Shown here one piece after another: positions 22,791 to 34,047 of a stretch of 64,000 nt of DNA (positions are counted from its first letter, which is position 1; every line of letters begins with the position of its first letter). A model generated the notes under the pieces. The model did not search any database and was not told the DNA's origin. It saw nothing but the letters and a program-made list of their open reading frames with translations. The translations under genes and the position numbers were made by a program. This DNA comes from Triticum aestivum (Eukaryota > Streptophyta > Magnoliopsida > Poales > Poaceae). Where the stretch lies: the NCBI RefSeq assembly GCF_018294505.1, contig NC_057809.1, positions 418,737,485 through 418,801,484 of the forward strand, written 5' to 3'.

Positions 22791-23334
22791 CAGTCTTTTA
22801 TCTTAGGTCCGCCATGTACTCAAGAGGTGGCAATAAAAATTGATATATAATGTGTTGTTTCTTAGTCTTTCAATAATTGTGTATACCTAAATATGCGATC
22901 AGGGATATTGTTGATAAGAGATCATCTTTTAACTAAGCGAAGGCAAGTCTTTTCTTTCGATTCCTTTCTCCTCTGCCTTAGAATTTATTGTATATGACAT
23001 TCTTAATCTAGCACCATTGTACACGCCTTAACCACATGGTTGGGGAACCTAATTTTTCTTTGGTTGTAAGGATGGGAAGGAGGAGGTAAGTAGACTCTTT
23101 TGTTTAGTTGCATGGATAAAAAGTGGATGGGTTATTGTGATGAAGTTTTCATTTACGAGATGGTGATATTACCTGTTTGCATGATATAACTCTACGAGGT
23201 ATTTAATCTTCAAAGAAATAATGTTGGTAGCTTCAATTTTGCGTCATCAAAGAAATCTTCACAACGCCAAATTATATCTTACTTTTCTCTTCCTTATGGT
23301 TGTGTCTTCTTGAATCTTAAAGCATACTAGAGAG
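22791..23334. other. Unassigned AT-rich sequence
   Basis: About 540 bp with no convincing frame, terminal repeat or repeat motif. It would be the sequence into which the oldest chromovirus of the nest inserted, if the LTR end at 22790 is right. I see nothing recognisable in it. Confidence 0.4.
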
Positions 23335-23892
23335 ATAGGGTGTAAAATTACGTAAATGTATTATACTTACAAAAGAATCACAAATCACATCCCACAACAT
23401 CATTCAATAAACAACTCAAAAGTCAAACCACACAAATAATCCTAAGGCAAGGTCATATCACAATAGATAGAAACTCAGCATACTATCCGCATAATCATTT
23501 ATCTAACTTAGTGGTCGTCTGAATCTCTTCCAAAATGATCTCAAACTTCAATAGATAGTCTGGAAACTAGTTCTTCTTGAATGATGCAAGATACTCCATA
23601 ATGTAGCATGTATCCTCTGGCCATTTCCTGCCTTCATCTTCATTTGGGGACTGAGCATTTGCATCGAAATTCCTTAAGTACATATGCATATGGGTATTTT
23701 GAGGTGAAGAATCAACTTCCAAAAGGCCAGGTCTTGAGTGGCATAGGCATAATGAGTTACTTGGATCATCATTTACATTAAGACGAGAGAAGAATTTATA
23801 GGATTAATAATAGATGATAAATACAAGCTTTGTACAGCTTTTCCTAGTCATTCTTAGGGTTACAAACTATCGACTTGGGCTCTCATACCATT
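23335..23892 (-). other. Leader and primer-binding side of an antisense gypsy relative
   Basis: This AT-rich sequence ends next to an LTR start (23893). On the minus strand the LTR-adjacent bases read AA then TGGTATGAGAGCCC, close to the initiator-Met primer-binding site (TGGTATCAGAGC, one change). It therefore looks like the beginning of the interior of an element whose 5' LTR lies to the right. No gag frame is recognised before the sequence becomes unassignable near 23335. Confidence 0.6.
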
Positions 23893-23991
23893 TGTAATGA
23901 CCGGCCTCGCTAAAGATGCGAGTCTCTGTGCTTACTGTGCTATTCTCTCGATCATTTGCTATAACATTACATTACATGATGAAATACCAAG
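23893..23991 (-). repeat. Antisense gypsy LTR, left 99 bp
   Basis: This begins TGTAATGACCGGCC next to the primer-binding-like site and is cut at 23991 by the copia insertion (target duplication CCAAG, 23987-23991). It continues at 34048. Its layout matches the LTR of the gag-only element at 8269 without being identical. Confidence 0.75.
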
Positions 23992-25718
23992 TGTTGGGGA
24001 ACGTAGCAATAATTCAAAAAAATTCCTACGTGTCACCAAGATCGATCTAGGAGATACTAGCAACGAGAGAGTGGGAGTGCATCTTCATACCCTTGAAGAT
24101 CGCTAAGTGGAAGCGTTACAAGAACGCGGTTGGTGGAGTCGTACACGCAGCGATTCAGATCGCGGCCGATTCTGATCTAAGCACCGAACAACAACACCTC
24201 CGTGTTCAACACACGTACAGCTCGGGGACGTCTCCTCCTTCTTGATCCAGCAAGGGGAGAGGACAAGTTGAGGTAGAACTCCGACAGCACGACGGCGTGG
24301 TGGTGATGGAGCTCGTGGTTCTCCGGCAGGGCTTCGCCAAGCGCTAGGAGGAAGAGAAGGTGTAGGAGAGGGGGAGGGGCTATGCCAGGGGAAGGGTGTG
24401 GGTGCCTCTCTCTCCCTCACTATATATAAGGGGAAGGGGTGGAGGAGGTTCCCTAGGGTTCCCTAGGGGAGGGGCGGCGGCCACAGGGGAAACCCTAGAT
24501 GGGTTTGGGCGCCCCCACCCATAGGAAACTTGCCCCCCAAGCCGGGAGGGGTGGCTGCCCTAGGGGAGGCGCCCCAACCTCTCCAAGTTACGTGAGATGG
24601 GGTGGGAGGGGCGCTCAGCCCCTTAGTGGGATGATGTGCCCCTCCCCTTGGCCCATAAGGCCCCCCAACACTTGCCGGGGCCTCCGAAACCCCTTTCGGA
24701 CACGCTGGTCATCACCCGGTACCCCCGGAACAATTCCGGACTCCAATACCCTTCGTCCAATATATCGTTCTTCACCTCCGGACCATTACGGAACTCGTCA
24801 CGTCCGGGATCTCATCCGGGACTCCAAACAACCTTCAGTAACCACATACTATTTCCCGTAACAACTCTAGCGTCACCGAACCTTAAGTGTGTAGACCCTA
24901 CGGGTTCAGGAACCATGCAGACATGATCGAGACATCTCTTTGGCCAATAGCCAATAGCCGGATCTGGATACCCATATTGTCTCCCACATGTTCCATGATG
25001 ATCTCATCGGATGAACCACGATGTCGGGGATTCAATCAATCCCGTATACAATTCCCTTTGTCTATCGGTATGTTACTTGCCTGAGATTCGATCGTTGGTA
25101 TCCCCATACCTCGTTCAATCTCGTTACCGGCAAGTCTCTTTACTCGTTCCGTAACGCATGATCCCGTGACCAACTCCTTAGTCACATTGAGCTCATTATG
25201 ATGATGCATTACCGAGTGGGCCTAGAGATACCTCTCTGTCATACGGAGTGACAAATCCCAGTCTCGATTCGTGCCAACCCAATAGACACTTTCGGAGATA
25301 CCTGTAGTGCACCTTTATAGCCACCCAGTTACGTTGTGATGTTTGGTACACCCAAAGCATTCCTACGGTATCCGGGAGTTGCACAATCTCATGGTCTAAG
25401 GAAATGATACTTGACATTAGAAAAGCTTTAGCAAACGAACTTCACGATCTTGTGCTACGCTTAAGATTGGGTCTTGTCCATCACATCATTCTCCTAATGA
25501 TGTGATCCCGTTATCAATGACATCCAATGTCCATGGTCAGGAAACCATAACCATCTATTGATCAACGAGCTAGTCAACTAGAGGCTTACTAGGGACATGT
25601 TGTGGTCTATGTATTCACACATGTATTACGATTTCTGGTTAATACAATTATAATTATCATTAACAAGGAAATATAATAATAACCATTTTATTATTGCCTC
25701 TAGGGCATATTTCCAACA
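23992..25718 (-). repeat. 3' LTR (left) of the copia element
   Basis: This 1,727-bp LTR has a TATA-like CTTATATATAG on the minus strand at about 24418-24430, in the expected place above a GC-rich transcript-start region. The polypurine tract CAAGTGGGAGAC lies just outside at 25719-25730 on the minus strand. Confidence 0.92.
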
Positions 25719-25730
25719 GTCTCCCACTTG
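25719..25730 (-). other. Polypurine tract of the copia element
   Basis: The minus strand reads CAAGTGGGAGAC directly before the 3' LTR start TGTTGG. The position and purine content are those expected for plus-strand priming. Confidence 0.75.
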
Positions 25731-25925
25731 CACTAGAGTCAATAATCTAGTTCACATCGTTATGTGATTAACACTCATAGTTCACATCGCCATGTGACTA
25801 ACACCCGAAGAGTTTACTAGAGTCAATAATCTAGTTCACATCGCCATGTGATTAACACCCAAGAGTTTACTATAGTCAATAATCTAGTTCACATCACCAT
25901 GTGATTAACACTCAATGAGTTCTAG
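25731..25925 (-). repeat. Short direct repeats next to the polypurine tract
   Basis: Three to four imperfect copies of a 50-60 bp unit containing TAATCTAGTTCACATCG and CCATGTGATTAACACC (variants at about 25740, 25775, 25822 and 25875). They lie in the 3' untranslated part of the copia interior. Confidence 0.75.
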
Positions 25926-27236
25926 GGTTTGATCATGTTATGCTTACAAGAGAAGTTTTAGTCAACGTGTCTGCAAGATTCAGATCCGTGTGTTCTTCGC
26001 AAATCTCGATTTCATATTGTAGATGTTGCTACTATGCTCCACTTGGAGCTATTCCAAATGGTTGCTCCACTATACATATCCGGTTTGCTACTCAGAGTCA
26101 TCCAGATAGGTGTCAAAGCTTGCATCAACGTAACCCTTTACGCCGAACTCTTTATCACCTTCATAAACGAGAAACATTTCCTTATTCCTAAGGACAACTT
26201 TGACCGTTGTCCAATGATCCACACCTGGATCACTCTTATACCCCCTTGCCAGACACATGGCAAGGCACATCACGGTACACAGCATGGCATATTGTATAGA
26301 GCCTATGGCTAAGGCATAGGGGACAACTTTCGTCCTTTCTCTTTCTTCTACCGTGGTCGAGCTTCAATCTTAACTTCACACCTCACAACTCAGGCAAGAA
26401 CTCCTTCTTTGACTGATCCAACTTGAACTCCTTCAAGATCATGTCAAGGTATGTGCTTTGTGAAGGTCGTATCAGGCGTCTTGATCTATCTCTATAGATC
26501 TTGATACCCAACATGTAAGCAGTTTTACACAGGTCTTCCTTTGAAAAACTCCATTCAAACAACCCTTTATGCTTTCTAGAAATTCTACATCATTTACGAT
26601 CAACAATATGTCATCCATATATACCTATCAGAAATGTTGTAGTGCTCCCACTCACTTTCTTGCAAATACAAGTTTCTTGCAAACTTTGTATAAACCCAAA
26701 TGCTTTGATCGCCTCATAAAAGCATATGTTCCAACTCTGAGATGCTTGCTCCAGTCCATAGAAGGATCGCTGGAGTTTGCATACCTTTTAGCATCCTTAG
26801 AATTGACAAAAACCTTTTGGTTGTGTCACATACAACATTTCCTCACGGAAACCGTCAAGGAAACTTTGTTTTGACATCCATCTGCCTGATTTCGTAAATG
26901 AAAATGCAGTAACTGCTAACATAGTTCTAACAGACTTTAGCATCGCTATTATTGAGAGAGTCTCATCATAGTCAACTCCTTGAATTTGTCAGAAACTTCT
27001 TTGAGACAAGTCGAGCTTCACAAATGGTGACATTACCATTAGCGTTTGTCTTCTTCTTAAAGATCCATTTATTCTCAATGGCTTGTCGTTCATCGGGCAA
27101 GTCCACCAAAGTCCATACTTTGTTCTCATACACGGATCCTATCTCGGATTTCATGGCTTCTAGCCGTTTGTTGGAATCCGGGCCCACCATCGCTTCGTCA
27201 TAGCTCGTAGGTTCATCGTTGTCCAACAACATGACC
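25926..27236 (-). pseudogene. Copia reverse transcriptase and RNase H remnant
   Basis: On the minus strand the RT begins near 27232 with DNDEPTSYDEAM, then VYENKVWTLVDLP and ENKWIFKKKTNANG, the conserved start of copia RT. The catalytic YMDD is at 26610-26621. RNase H-like sequence follows near 26285, with NPGVDHW-like SDPGVDHWTTVK, then MFLVYEGDKEF and YVDASFDTYLDD. The pieces fall in different frames with several stops. Protein synthesis of an active enzyme is not possible. Confidence 0.88.
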
Positions 27237-27239
27237 TTG

Positions 27240-28530
27240 ACAGGGTTACCACTCAGAAGTTATACACACCCTTGTCGACCTATGATGTTTGATAGTAATT
27301 TGATCTGAAGCTTCATGATCATCATCATTATCTTTCTCCTCAACTGAAGTAAGTGCCACAGAAACATCTTTCTGTGATGCGCTACTCTCTGGTTGAAGTG
27401 AAGGTTCAACAACCTCATCAAGTTCTATCTTCCTCCCACCCAATTATTTCGAGAGAAACTCTTTCTCGAGAAAGGACCTGTTCTTAGCGACAAACACTTT
27501 GCCCTCAGATCTGAGATAGAAGGTATACCCAATCATCTTGTTTGGGTATTCTATGAAGACACAATTTTCTGCTTTGGGTTCGAGCTTTTCCGACCGAAGC
27601 CTATCGACATAAGCATCGTAGCCCCAAACCTTAAGAAACAACAACTTTGGTTTCTTGCCAAACCATAGTTCATACGGTGTTGTCTCCACGGACTTAGATG
27701 GTGCCCTATTTAAAGTGAATGTAATTGTTTTTAATGCATAACCCCCAAAATAGCGGTAGATTGGTAAGAGACATCATACACCATATCCAATAAGGTTCAA
27801 TTACGATGTTCGGACACACCATCATGCTATGGTGTTCCAGGCGGCGTCAACTGTGAAACGATTCCACCTTGTCTTTAGTGATTGCCAAACTCATAACTCA
27901 AATACTTTCCCTTTGATCAGATCGAAGGAACTTGATCTTCTTGTTACGATGATACTCAACTTCACTCTGAAATTGCTTGAAATTTTCAAACATTTCAGAC
28001 TTATGCTTCATTAAGTAAATATACCCATATTTATTCAATTCACCGTGTGAAGGTGAGAAAATAATGATATCCACCGCGCGCGTCAACACTCTTCGGACCG
28101 CACACATCAGCATGTATGATTTCCAACAAGTCACTTGCCCGTTCCATTGTTCCAAAGAACGGGGTTTTAGTCATCTTGCCAAAGAGGCATGGTTTGCATG
28201 TGTCAAGTGATTCAAAATCAAGTGACTTCAAAAGTCCATTAGCATGGAGGTTCTTTCATGTGCTTTACACCAATATGACCTAAGCGGCAGTGCCACATGA
28301 AAGTGGTACTATCATTATCAACTCTACATCTTTTGGCATCAATGTTATGAACATGTGTATAACTACGACCGGGATTCAATAAACCATTCACATTGGGTGC
28401 ATGACCATAGAAGGTATTATTCATGTAAACAGAATAACCATTATTCTCTGACTTAAATGAATAACCGTATTGCAATAAACATGATATAATCATGTTCATG
28501 CTCAACGCAGACACCAATGCAAACAACATT
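27240..28530 (-). pseudogene. Copia integrase remnant
   Basis: Read leftward: a pre-integrase zinc segment near 28290 (TFMWHCRLGHIGVKHM), then CKPCLFGKMTKTPF and IIHADVCGPKSVDARGGYHY, the beginning of the catalytic core with the HADVCGP motif carrying the first Asp. Further left are NFKQFQSEVEYHRNKKIKFL and, near 27680, TPYELWFGKKPKLLFLKVWG and AYVDRLRSEKLEPKAENCVF, the conserved integrase C-terminal part. Frames change several times. An acidic linker (27246-27443) joins it to RT. Confidence 0.88.
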
Positions 28531-28545
28531 TATCTAGGTTCAACA

Positions 28546-28749
28546 CTAATCCTGAAGGTAGAGGGAGCGTGCGATGGCGATCACATCAACCTTGGAAACA
28601 CTTCCAACACACATCGTCACCTCGCCCTTAGCTAGTCTCCATTGATTCTGTAGCTTTTGTTTCGAGTTACCAATATTAGCAACTGAACCAGTATCTAATA
28701 CCCAGGTGCTACTAGGAGTACTAGTAAGGTACACATCAATAACGCACAT
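28546..28749 (-). pseudogene. Copia protease remnant
   Basis: The frame contains TPSSTWVLDTGSVANI, with the aspartic protease motif DTGS, followed by VGSVSKVDVIAI. It sits between gag and the pre-integrase zinc segment as expected. Boundaries with its neighbours are broken. Confidence 0.85.
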
Positions 28750-28789
28750 ATATCAAATATACTTTTGTTGAAGTCGACAGCCTGCTTAT

Positions 28790-29600
28790 CTACCAAGTAT
28801 TTGAGGCAGTTCCGCTACCAGTGACCGTTCCCCTAATAGAAGCACTTTGTCTCGGGTTTTGGTTCTTGGGTTTCTTCACTGGAGTGGCAACTGGCTTGCC
28901 ATTCAAGAAGTTTCCCTTCTTGCCCTTGCCCTTCTTTGAAACCAGTGCTCTTGTTCACCATCAACACTTGATGCTCCTTCTTAATTTCTACCTTTACGGT
29001 CTTAAGCACGACGAACAGCTCCGGGATTATCTTCCCTTGCATGTTATAGTTCATCACGAAACTCTAGTAGCTTGGTGATAGCGACTAGAGAACTTTTGTC
29101 AATCACTCTCTTATCTGGAAGATTAACTCCCACTTGATTTAAGTGATTGAAGTACCCAGACATGCTGAGCACATGCTCACTGGCTGGGCTATTCTCCTCC
29201 ATCTTGTAGGCAAAGGTCTTGTCGGAGGTTTCAACCTCTCAACACGGGCATGAGCTTGAAATACCAATTTTAGCTCTTTGAACATCTCATATGTTCTATG
29301 GCATTCAAAATGCTTTTGGAGCCCCGACTCTAAGCTGTAAAGCATGGCGCACTAAACTATCAGGTAGTCATCAGAACGTGTCTACCAGATGTTCACAACA
29401 TCCACAGATGACGCCAGAGGGGTTGGCACACTGAGCGGTGCATCAAGGACAGAAGCCTTCTATGTAGCAGTGAGGACAATCCTCAGACTACGGCCCTAGT
29501 CCGCACAATTGCTTATAATATCTTTCAACTTAGTCTTTCTCTAGGAATGTATTAAAACAAAGAGCTAAAGCGCGAGCTATTAATCCACAACATAATTTGC
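28790..29600 (-). pseudogene. Copia gag remnant with broken zinc knuckle
   Basis: The minus strand near 29345-29139 reads ECHRTYEMFKELKLVFQAHA, a conserved Gag stretch. Near 29057-28833 is a lysine-rich region ending KPETKCFY. The knuckle that follows (CFY, stop, GNGHW, stop, RNC at about 28845-28807) keeps Cys, His and the last Cys, but two stops interrupt it and the second Cys is lost. Confidence 0.75.
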
Positions 29601-30868
29601 AAAGACAATTTAGACTATGTTCATGAAAATTAAGTTCATCTAATCAAATTATTCAATGAACTCCCACTCAGATAGACATCCCTCTAGTCATCTAAGTGAT
29701 ACATGATCCGAATCGACTAGGCCTTGTCCGATCATCACGTGAGACGGACTAGTCATCAACGGTGAACATCTCCATGTTGATTGTATCTACTATACGACTC
29801 ATGTTCGACCTTTCGGTCTCTCGTGTTCCGAGGCCATGTCTGTACATGCTAGGCTCGTCAAGTCAACCTAAGAGTTTTGCATGCGTAAATCTGGCTTACA
29901 CCCATTGTATTCGAACGTTAGAATCTATCGCACCCGATCATCACGTGGTGCTTCGAAACAACGAACCTTCGCAATGGTGCACAGTTAGGGGGAACACTTT
30001 CTTGAAATTTTAGAGAGGGATCATCTTATTTATGCTACCATCGTTCTAAGCAAATAAGATGTAAACATGACAAACATCACATGCAAATCATAAAGTGACA
30101 TGATATGGCCAATATCATCTTGCGCCTTTGATCTCCATCTTCGAGGCGCGGTATGAACACCATCGTCACCGGCATGACACCATGATCTTCATCATCATGA
30201 TCTCCATCATCGTGTCCTCATGAAGTTGCTTCACCAACTATTACTTCTACTACTATGGCTAATGTTTAGCAATGAAGTAAAGTAATTACATGGCATTTTC
30301 ATTGACATGCAGGTCATAAATAAATTAACACAACTCCTATGGATCCTGCCGGTTGTCATACTCATCGACATGCAAGTCGTGATTCCTATTACAAGAACAT
30401 GATCAATCACATACATCACATATATCATCCATCACATCCTTTTGGCCATATCACATCACATAGCAAACCCTGCAAAAACAAGTTAGACGTCCTCTAATTG
30501 TTGTTGCAAGTTTTACGTGGCTGCTATGGGTTTCTAGCAAGAACTTTTCTTACCTACGCAAAACCACAACGGTGATATGCCAATTGCCATTTACCCTTCA
30601 TAAGGACCCTTTTCATCGAATCCGATCCGACTAAAGTGGGAGAGACAGCCACCCGCCAGCCACCTTATGCATCAAGTGCATGTCAGTCGGTGGAACTAGT
30701 CTCACATAAGCATACGTGTAAGGTCGGTCCGGGCCGCTTCATCCCACAATGTCGCCGGATCAAGATAAGACTATTAACGGTAAGCAAATTGAACAAATCA
30801 CCACCCACAATTGCTTTGTGCTCTACTCGTGCATAGAATCTACGCATAGACCTAGCTCATGATGCCAC
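29601..30868 (-). other. Copia gag N-terminal region and leader
   Basis: This region contains degraded gag start and leader with no usable frame. The bases next to the LTR read TGGCATCATGAGC on the minus strand (about 30855-30867), a decayed initiator-Met primer-binding site. Confidence 0.6.
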
Positions 30869-32438
30869 TGTTGGGGAACATAGCAATAATTCAAAAAAAA
30901 TCCTACGTGTCACCAATATCGATCTAGGAGATACTACCAACGAGAGAGAGGGAGTGCATCTTCATACCCTTGAAGATTGCTAAGCGGAAGCATTACAAGA
31001 ACGCGGTTGGTGGAGTCGTACACGCAACGATTCAGATCACGGTCGATTTAGATCTAAGCGCCGAACAACGGTACCTCCGCGTTCAACACACGTACAGCCC
31101 GGGGACGCCTCCTCCTTCTTTATCTAGCAAGGGGAGAGGAGAAGTTGAGGGAGAACTCCGACAGCACGACGGCGTGGTGGTGATGGAGCTCGTGGTTCTC
31201 CGGCAGGGCTTCGCCAAGCGCTACGAAGGAAGAGGAGGTGTAGGAGAGGGGGAGGGGCTGCGCCAGGGTAAGGGTGTGGGTGCCCTCTCTCTCCCTCACT
31301 ATACATAGGGGGAAGGAGTGGAGGAGGCGCCCTAGGGTTCCCTAGGGGAGGGGCGGCGGCCACAGGGGAAACCCTAGATGGGTTTGGGCGCCCCCACCCC
31401 TAGGAAACTTGCACCCCAAGCCGGGAGGGATGGCTGCCCTAGGGGAGGTGCCCCCACCTCTCCAAGTTATGTGAGATGGGGTGAGAGGGGCGCTCAGCCC
31501 CTTAGTGGGCTGATGTGCCCCCTCCCCTTGGCCCATAAGGCCCCCAACGCTTGCCGGGGCCTCCGAAATCCCTTTCGGACACGCTGGTCGTCACCCGGTA
31601 CCCCCGGAACAATTCTGGACTCCAATACCCTTCGTACAATATATTGATCTTCACCTCCGGACCATTCCGGAACTCCTCGTCACGTCCGGGATCTCATCCG
31701 GGACTCCGAACAACCTTCGGTAACCACATACTATTTCCCATAACAACTCTAGCGTCACCGAACCTTAAGTGTGTAGACCCTACGGGTTCGGGAACCATGC
31801 AGACATGACTGAGACATCTCTCTAGCCAATAACCAACAGCGGGATCTGGATACCCATATTGGCTCCCACATGTTGCACGATGATCTCATCGGATGAACCA
31901 CGATGTCGGGGATTCAATCAATCCCGTATACAATTCCCTTTGTCTATCGGTATGTTACTTGCCCGAGATTCGATCGTAGGTATCCCCATACCTCGTTCAA
32001 TCTCGTTACCGACAAGTCTCTTTACTCGTTCCGTAACGCATGATCCCGTGACCAACTCCTTAGTCACATTGAGCTCATTATGATGATGCATTACTGAGTG
32101 GGCCCAGAGATACCTCTCCGTCATACGGAGTGACAAATCCCAGTCTCGATTCATGCCAACCCAACAGACAATTTCGGAGATACCTGTAGTGCACCTTTAT
32201 AGCCACCCAGTTACGTTGTGATGTTTGGTACACCCAAAGCATTCCTACGGTATCCGGGAGTTGCACAATCTCATGGTCTAAGGAAATGATACTTGACATT
32301 AGAAAAGCTTTAGCAAACGAACTTCACGATCTTGTGCTACGCTTAAGATTGGGTCTTATCCATCACATCATTCTCCTAATGATGTGATCCCGTTATCAAT
32401 GACATCCAATGTTCATGGTCAAGAAACCATAACCATCT

Positions 32439-33861
32439 CACTAGTAGAAAAAGGACCTAATGTGAGACACATTAGTCCCAGTTCGATTTTGGTCCGGTAC
32501 TAATGGCACCATTAGTGTCGGTTCGAACGACTATGCATTAATGTTGGTTCGTGTTGAACCTTTAGTACCGGTTCGTGTCACGAACCGGTGCTAAAGGGGT
32601 GGTGGCAGGCTGGCGTCAGGCCGGGGCCCCATGATCACCTTTAGTACCGGTTCGTGGCACAAACCGGTACTAAAGGGATAACCTTTAGTACCGGTTCGTG
32701 CCATGAACCGGGACTAAAGGGGTCTGACCTATAGTCTCGGTTGGAGACACAAACCGGGATTATAGGGCAATTTTCAAACTCTACCCCCCCCCCCCCCCCC
32801 CGTGTATCGCCATTTTAGTTTTGAAAAAATCAAAAGAAAATGATAAAAACTTCAGAAAATAAAATCCTTCGAGAGGTAGTTATATTACTACCCCTACTAG
32901 TTATGAAAATTTGAAAACTTAAATTTGGACATGTTTTGCAAAGTGTCGGGAAAATGTAAAACGGCTATAACTTTTGCATACGATGTCGGAAAAAATGTAT
33001 AATATATCAAAAAATTCAGCATGAAAATCCGCATCTGATTTTGACGGCCTATGGCCTATTTGCAATTTTTTAGAATCCTCAAATTCCAAAAGGAAAAAAA
33101 GATATGCTCAAATTTCAGTTTTTTTTAAAAAAATTCAAACTATGTTCAAACTACTTATTCAAGAAATATTAATGTTACTACATAATTATTCAAGAATATT
33201 AGTGTTACTAAATAATTATTTCATTTTTTTGAATTTTGGTCAAATCTGGTCAAACTGTGGTCAAACTATGGTCAAACTTATTCAAGAAATATTAGTGTTA
33301 CTAAATAATTACTATTTTTTTAGAATAATAGTTTCAAACTCAAATGGTGAAATGAGTGACCTAATGCTCAAGCTAAACTGCTGAGTGTCAATAGGATTGA
33401 TAGCTTACATTTGTCAGGAAAACAACAAGTGCAGACTTGGAAAGTAGGGGGAATAGAACTCCGAAGTTAAGCGTGCTCAGGCTGGGGGAGTGAGAGGATG
33501 GGTGACCGACTGGGAAGTTAGACGATTTGAAATGAGTGATCCACACTTGAGCAGTTAAGAGGGGTGATTAGAGACTAAATCATCAAATAATTCAATTCAG
33601 AAAATTGAAAATAAAAAAAATCAAAAAAAATTCCAAAATTTTCAAACAAAAAATTCAAAAAAAACCTTTAGTACCGGTTGGTGTTCTAAAGGTCCCCCAT
33701 GCCACGACGCGAGCTCACGCCACATGGTGGGCCTTTAGTGGCGGTTCGTGCCGAACCGGTACTAAAGGGGGGGCCTTTAGTGCCCACACTTTAGTGCCGG
33801 TTACTGAACCGGCACTAAAGGCCCTTACAAACCGGTTTTAAAGCTCCGTTTTCTACTAGTG
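32439..33861. mobile_element. Small non-autonomous CACTA transposon
   Basis: This 1,423-bp element opens CACTAGTAGAAAA and closes TTTTCTACTAGTG, a 13-bp perfect inverted terminal repeat, flanked by the 3-bp duplication TCT (32436-32438 and 33862-33864). The CACTA start and 3-bp duplication define the class. Subterminal regions carry many copies of TTTAGTACCGGTTCGTG in both orientations (32480-32770 and 33660-33840), the transposase-binding architecture of the class. The middle is AT-rich, encodes no transposase and includes a 5S-rRNA-like segment. It lies in the copia LTR and is therefore younger than that insertion. Confidence 0.93.
33455..33518 (+). other. 5S rRNA-like segment inside the CACTA element
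   Basis: Sixty-four bases match the internal part of plant 5S rRNA with unchanged spacing. They start AGAACTCCGAAGTTAAGCGT, include the A-box region and resume with GGATGGGTGACC and CTGGGAAGT, the C-box region. The stretch between (the intermediate element) is altered. The first 40 and last 20 bases of a 5S gene are not recognisable, so this is not a functional rRNA gene, but the two promoter boxes bound by TFIIIA survive. The comparison is with the consensus from memory. Confidence 0.8.
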
Positions 33862-34047
33862 TCTATTGATCAACGAGCTAGTCAACTAGAGGCTTACTAG
33901 GGACATGTTGTGGTCTATGTATTCACACATGTATTACGATTTCCGGTTAATACAATTATAGCATGAACAATAGACAATTATCATGAACAAGGAAATATAA
34001 TAATAACCATTTTATTATTGCCTCTAGGGCATATTTCCAACACCAAG

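Larger units (their letters stand above)
23992..34042 (-). mobile_element. Ty1-copia retrotransposon (BARE/Angela/WIS type), antisense, decayed
   Basis: Element orientation is right to left. The LTRs (23992-25718 and 30869-34042) begin TGTTGGAAATATGCCC and end CCCCAACA on the minus strand, and the target duplication is CCAAG (23987-23991 and 34043-34047). The right LTR is lengthened by a 1.4-kb CACTA insertion. The interior encodes, on the minus strand from right to left, gag, protease, integrase, reverse transcriptase and RNase H, the copia order with integrase before RT. Every part has stops or frameshifts. LTRs differ at roughly 7% in the first 220 bp, so the copy is fairly old. The family name is from memory of the LTR ends. 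Confidence 0.92.
30869..34042 (-). repeat. 5' LTR (right) of the copia element, split by a CACTA element
   Basis: This is colinear with 23992-25718 apart from the insertion at 32439-33861 and a short extra segment near 33960. The TATA position reads CTATGTATAG on the minus strand, a changed form of the box in the other LTR. Confidence 0.92.

Noticed and set aside
33455..33518. A functional 5S rRNA gene
   Set aside because: Only the inner 64 bases are recognisable, and the 5' and 3' parts that form the terminal helix are absent.
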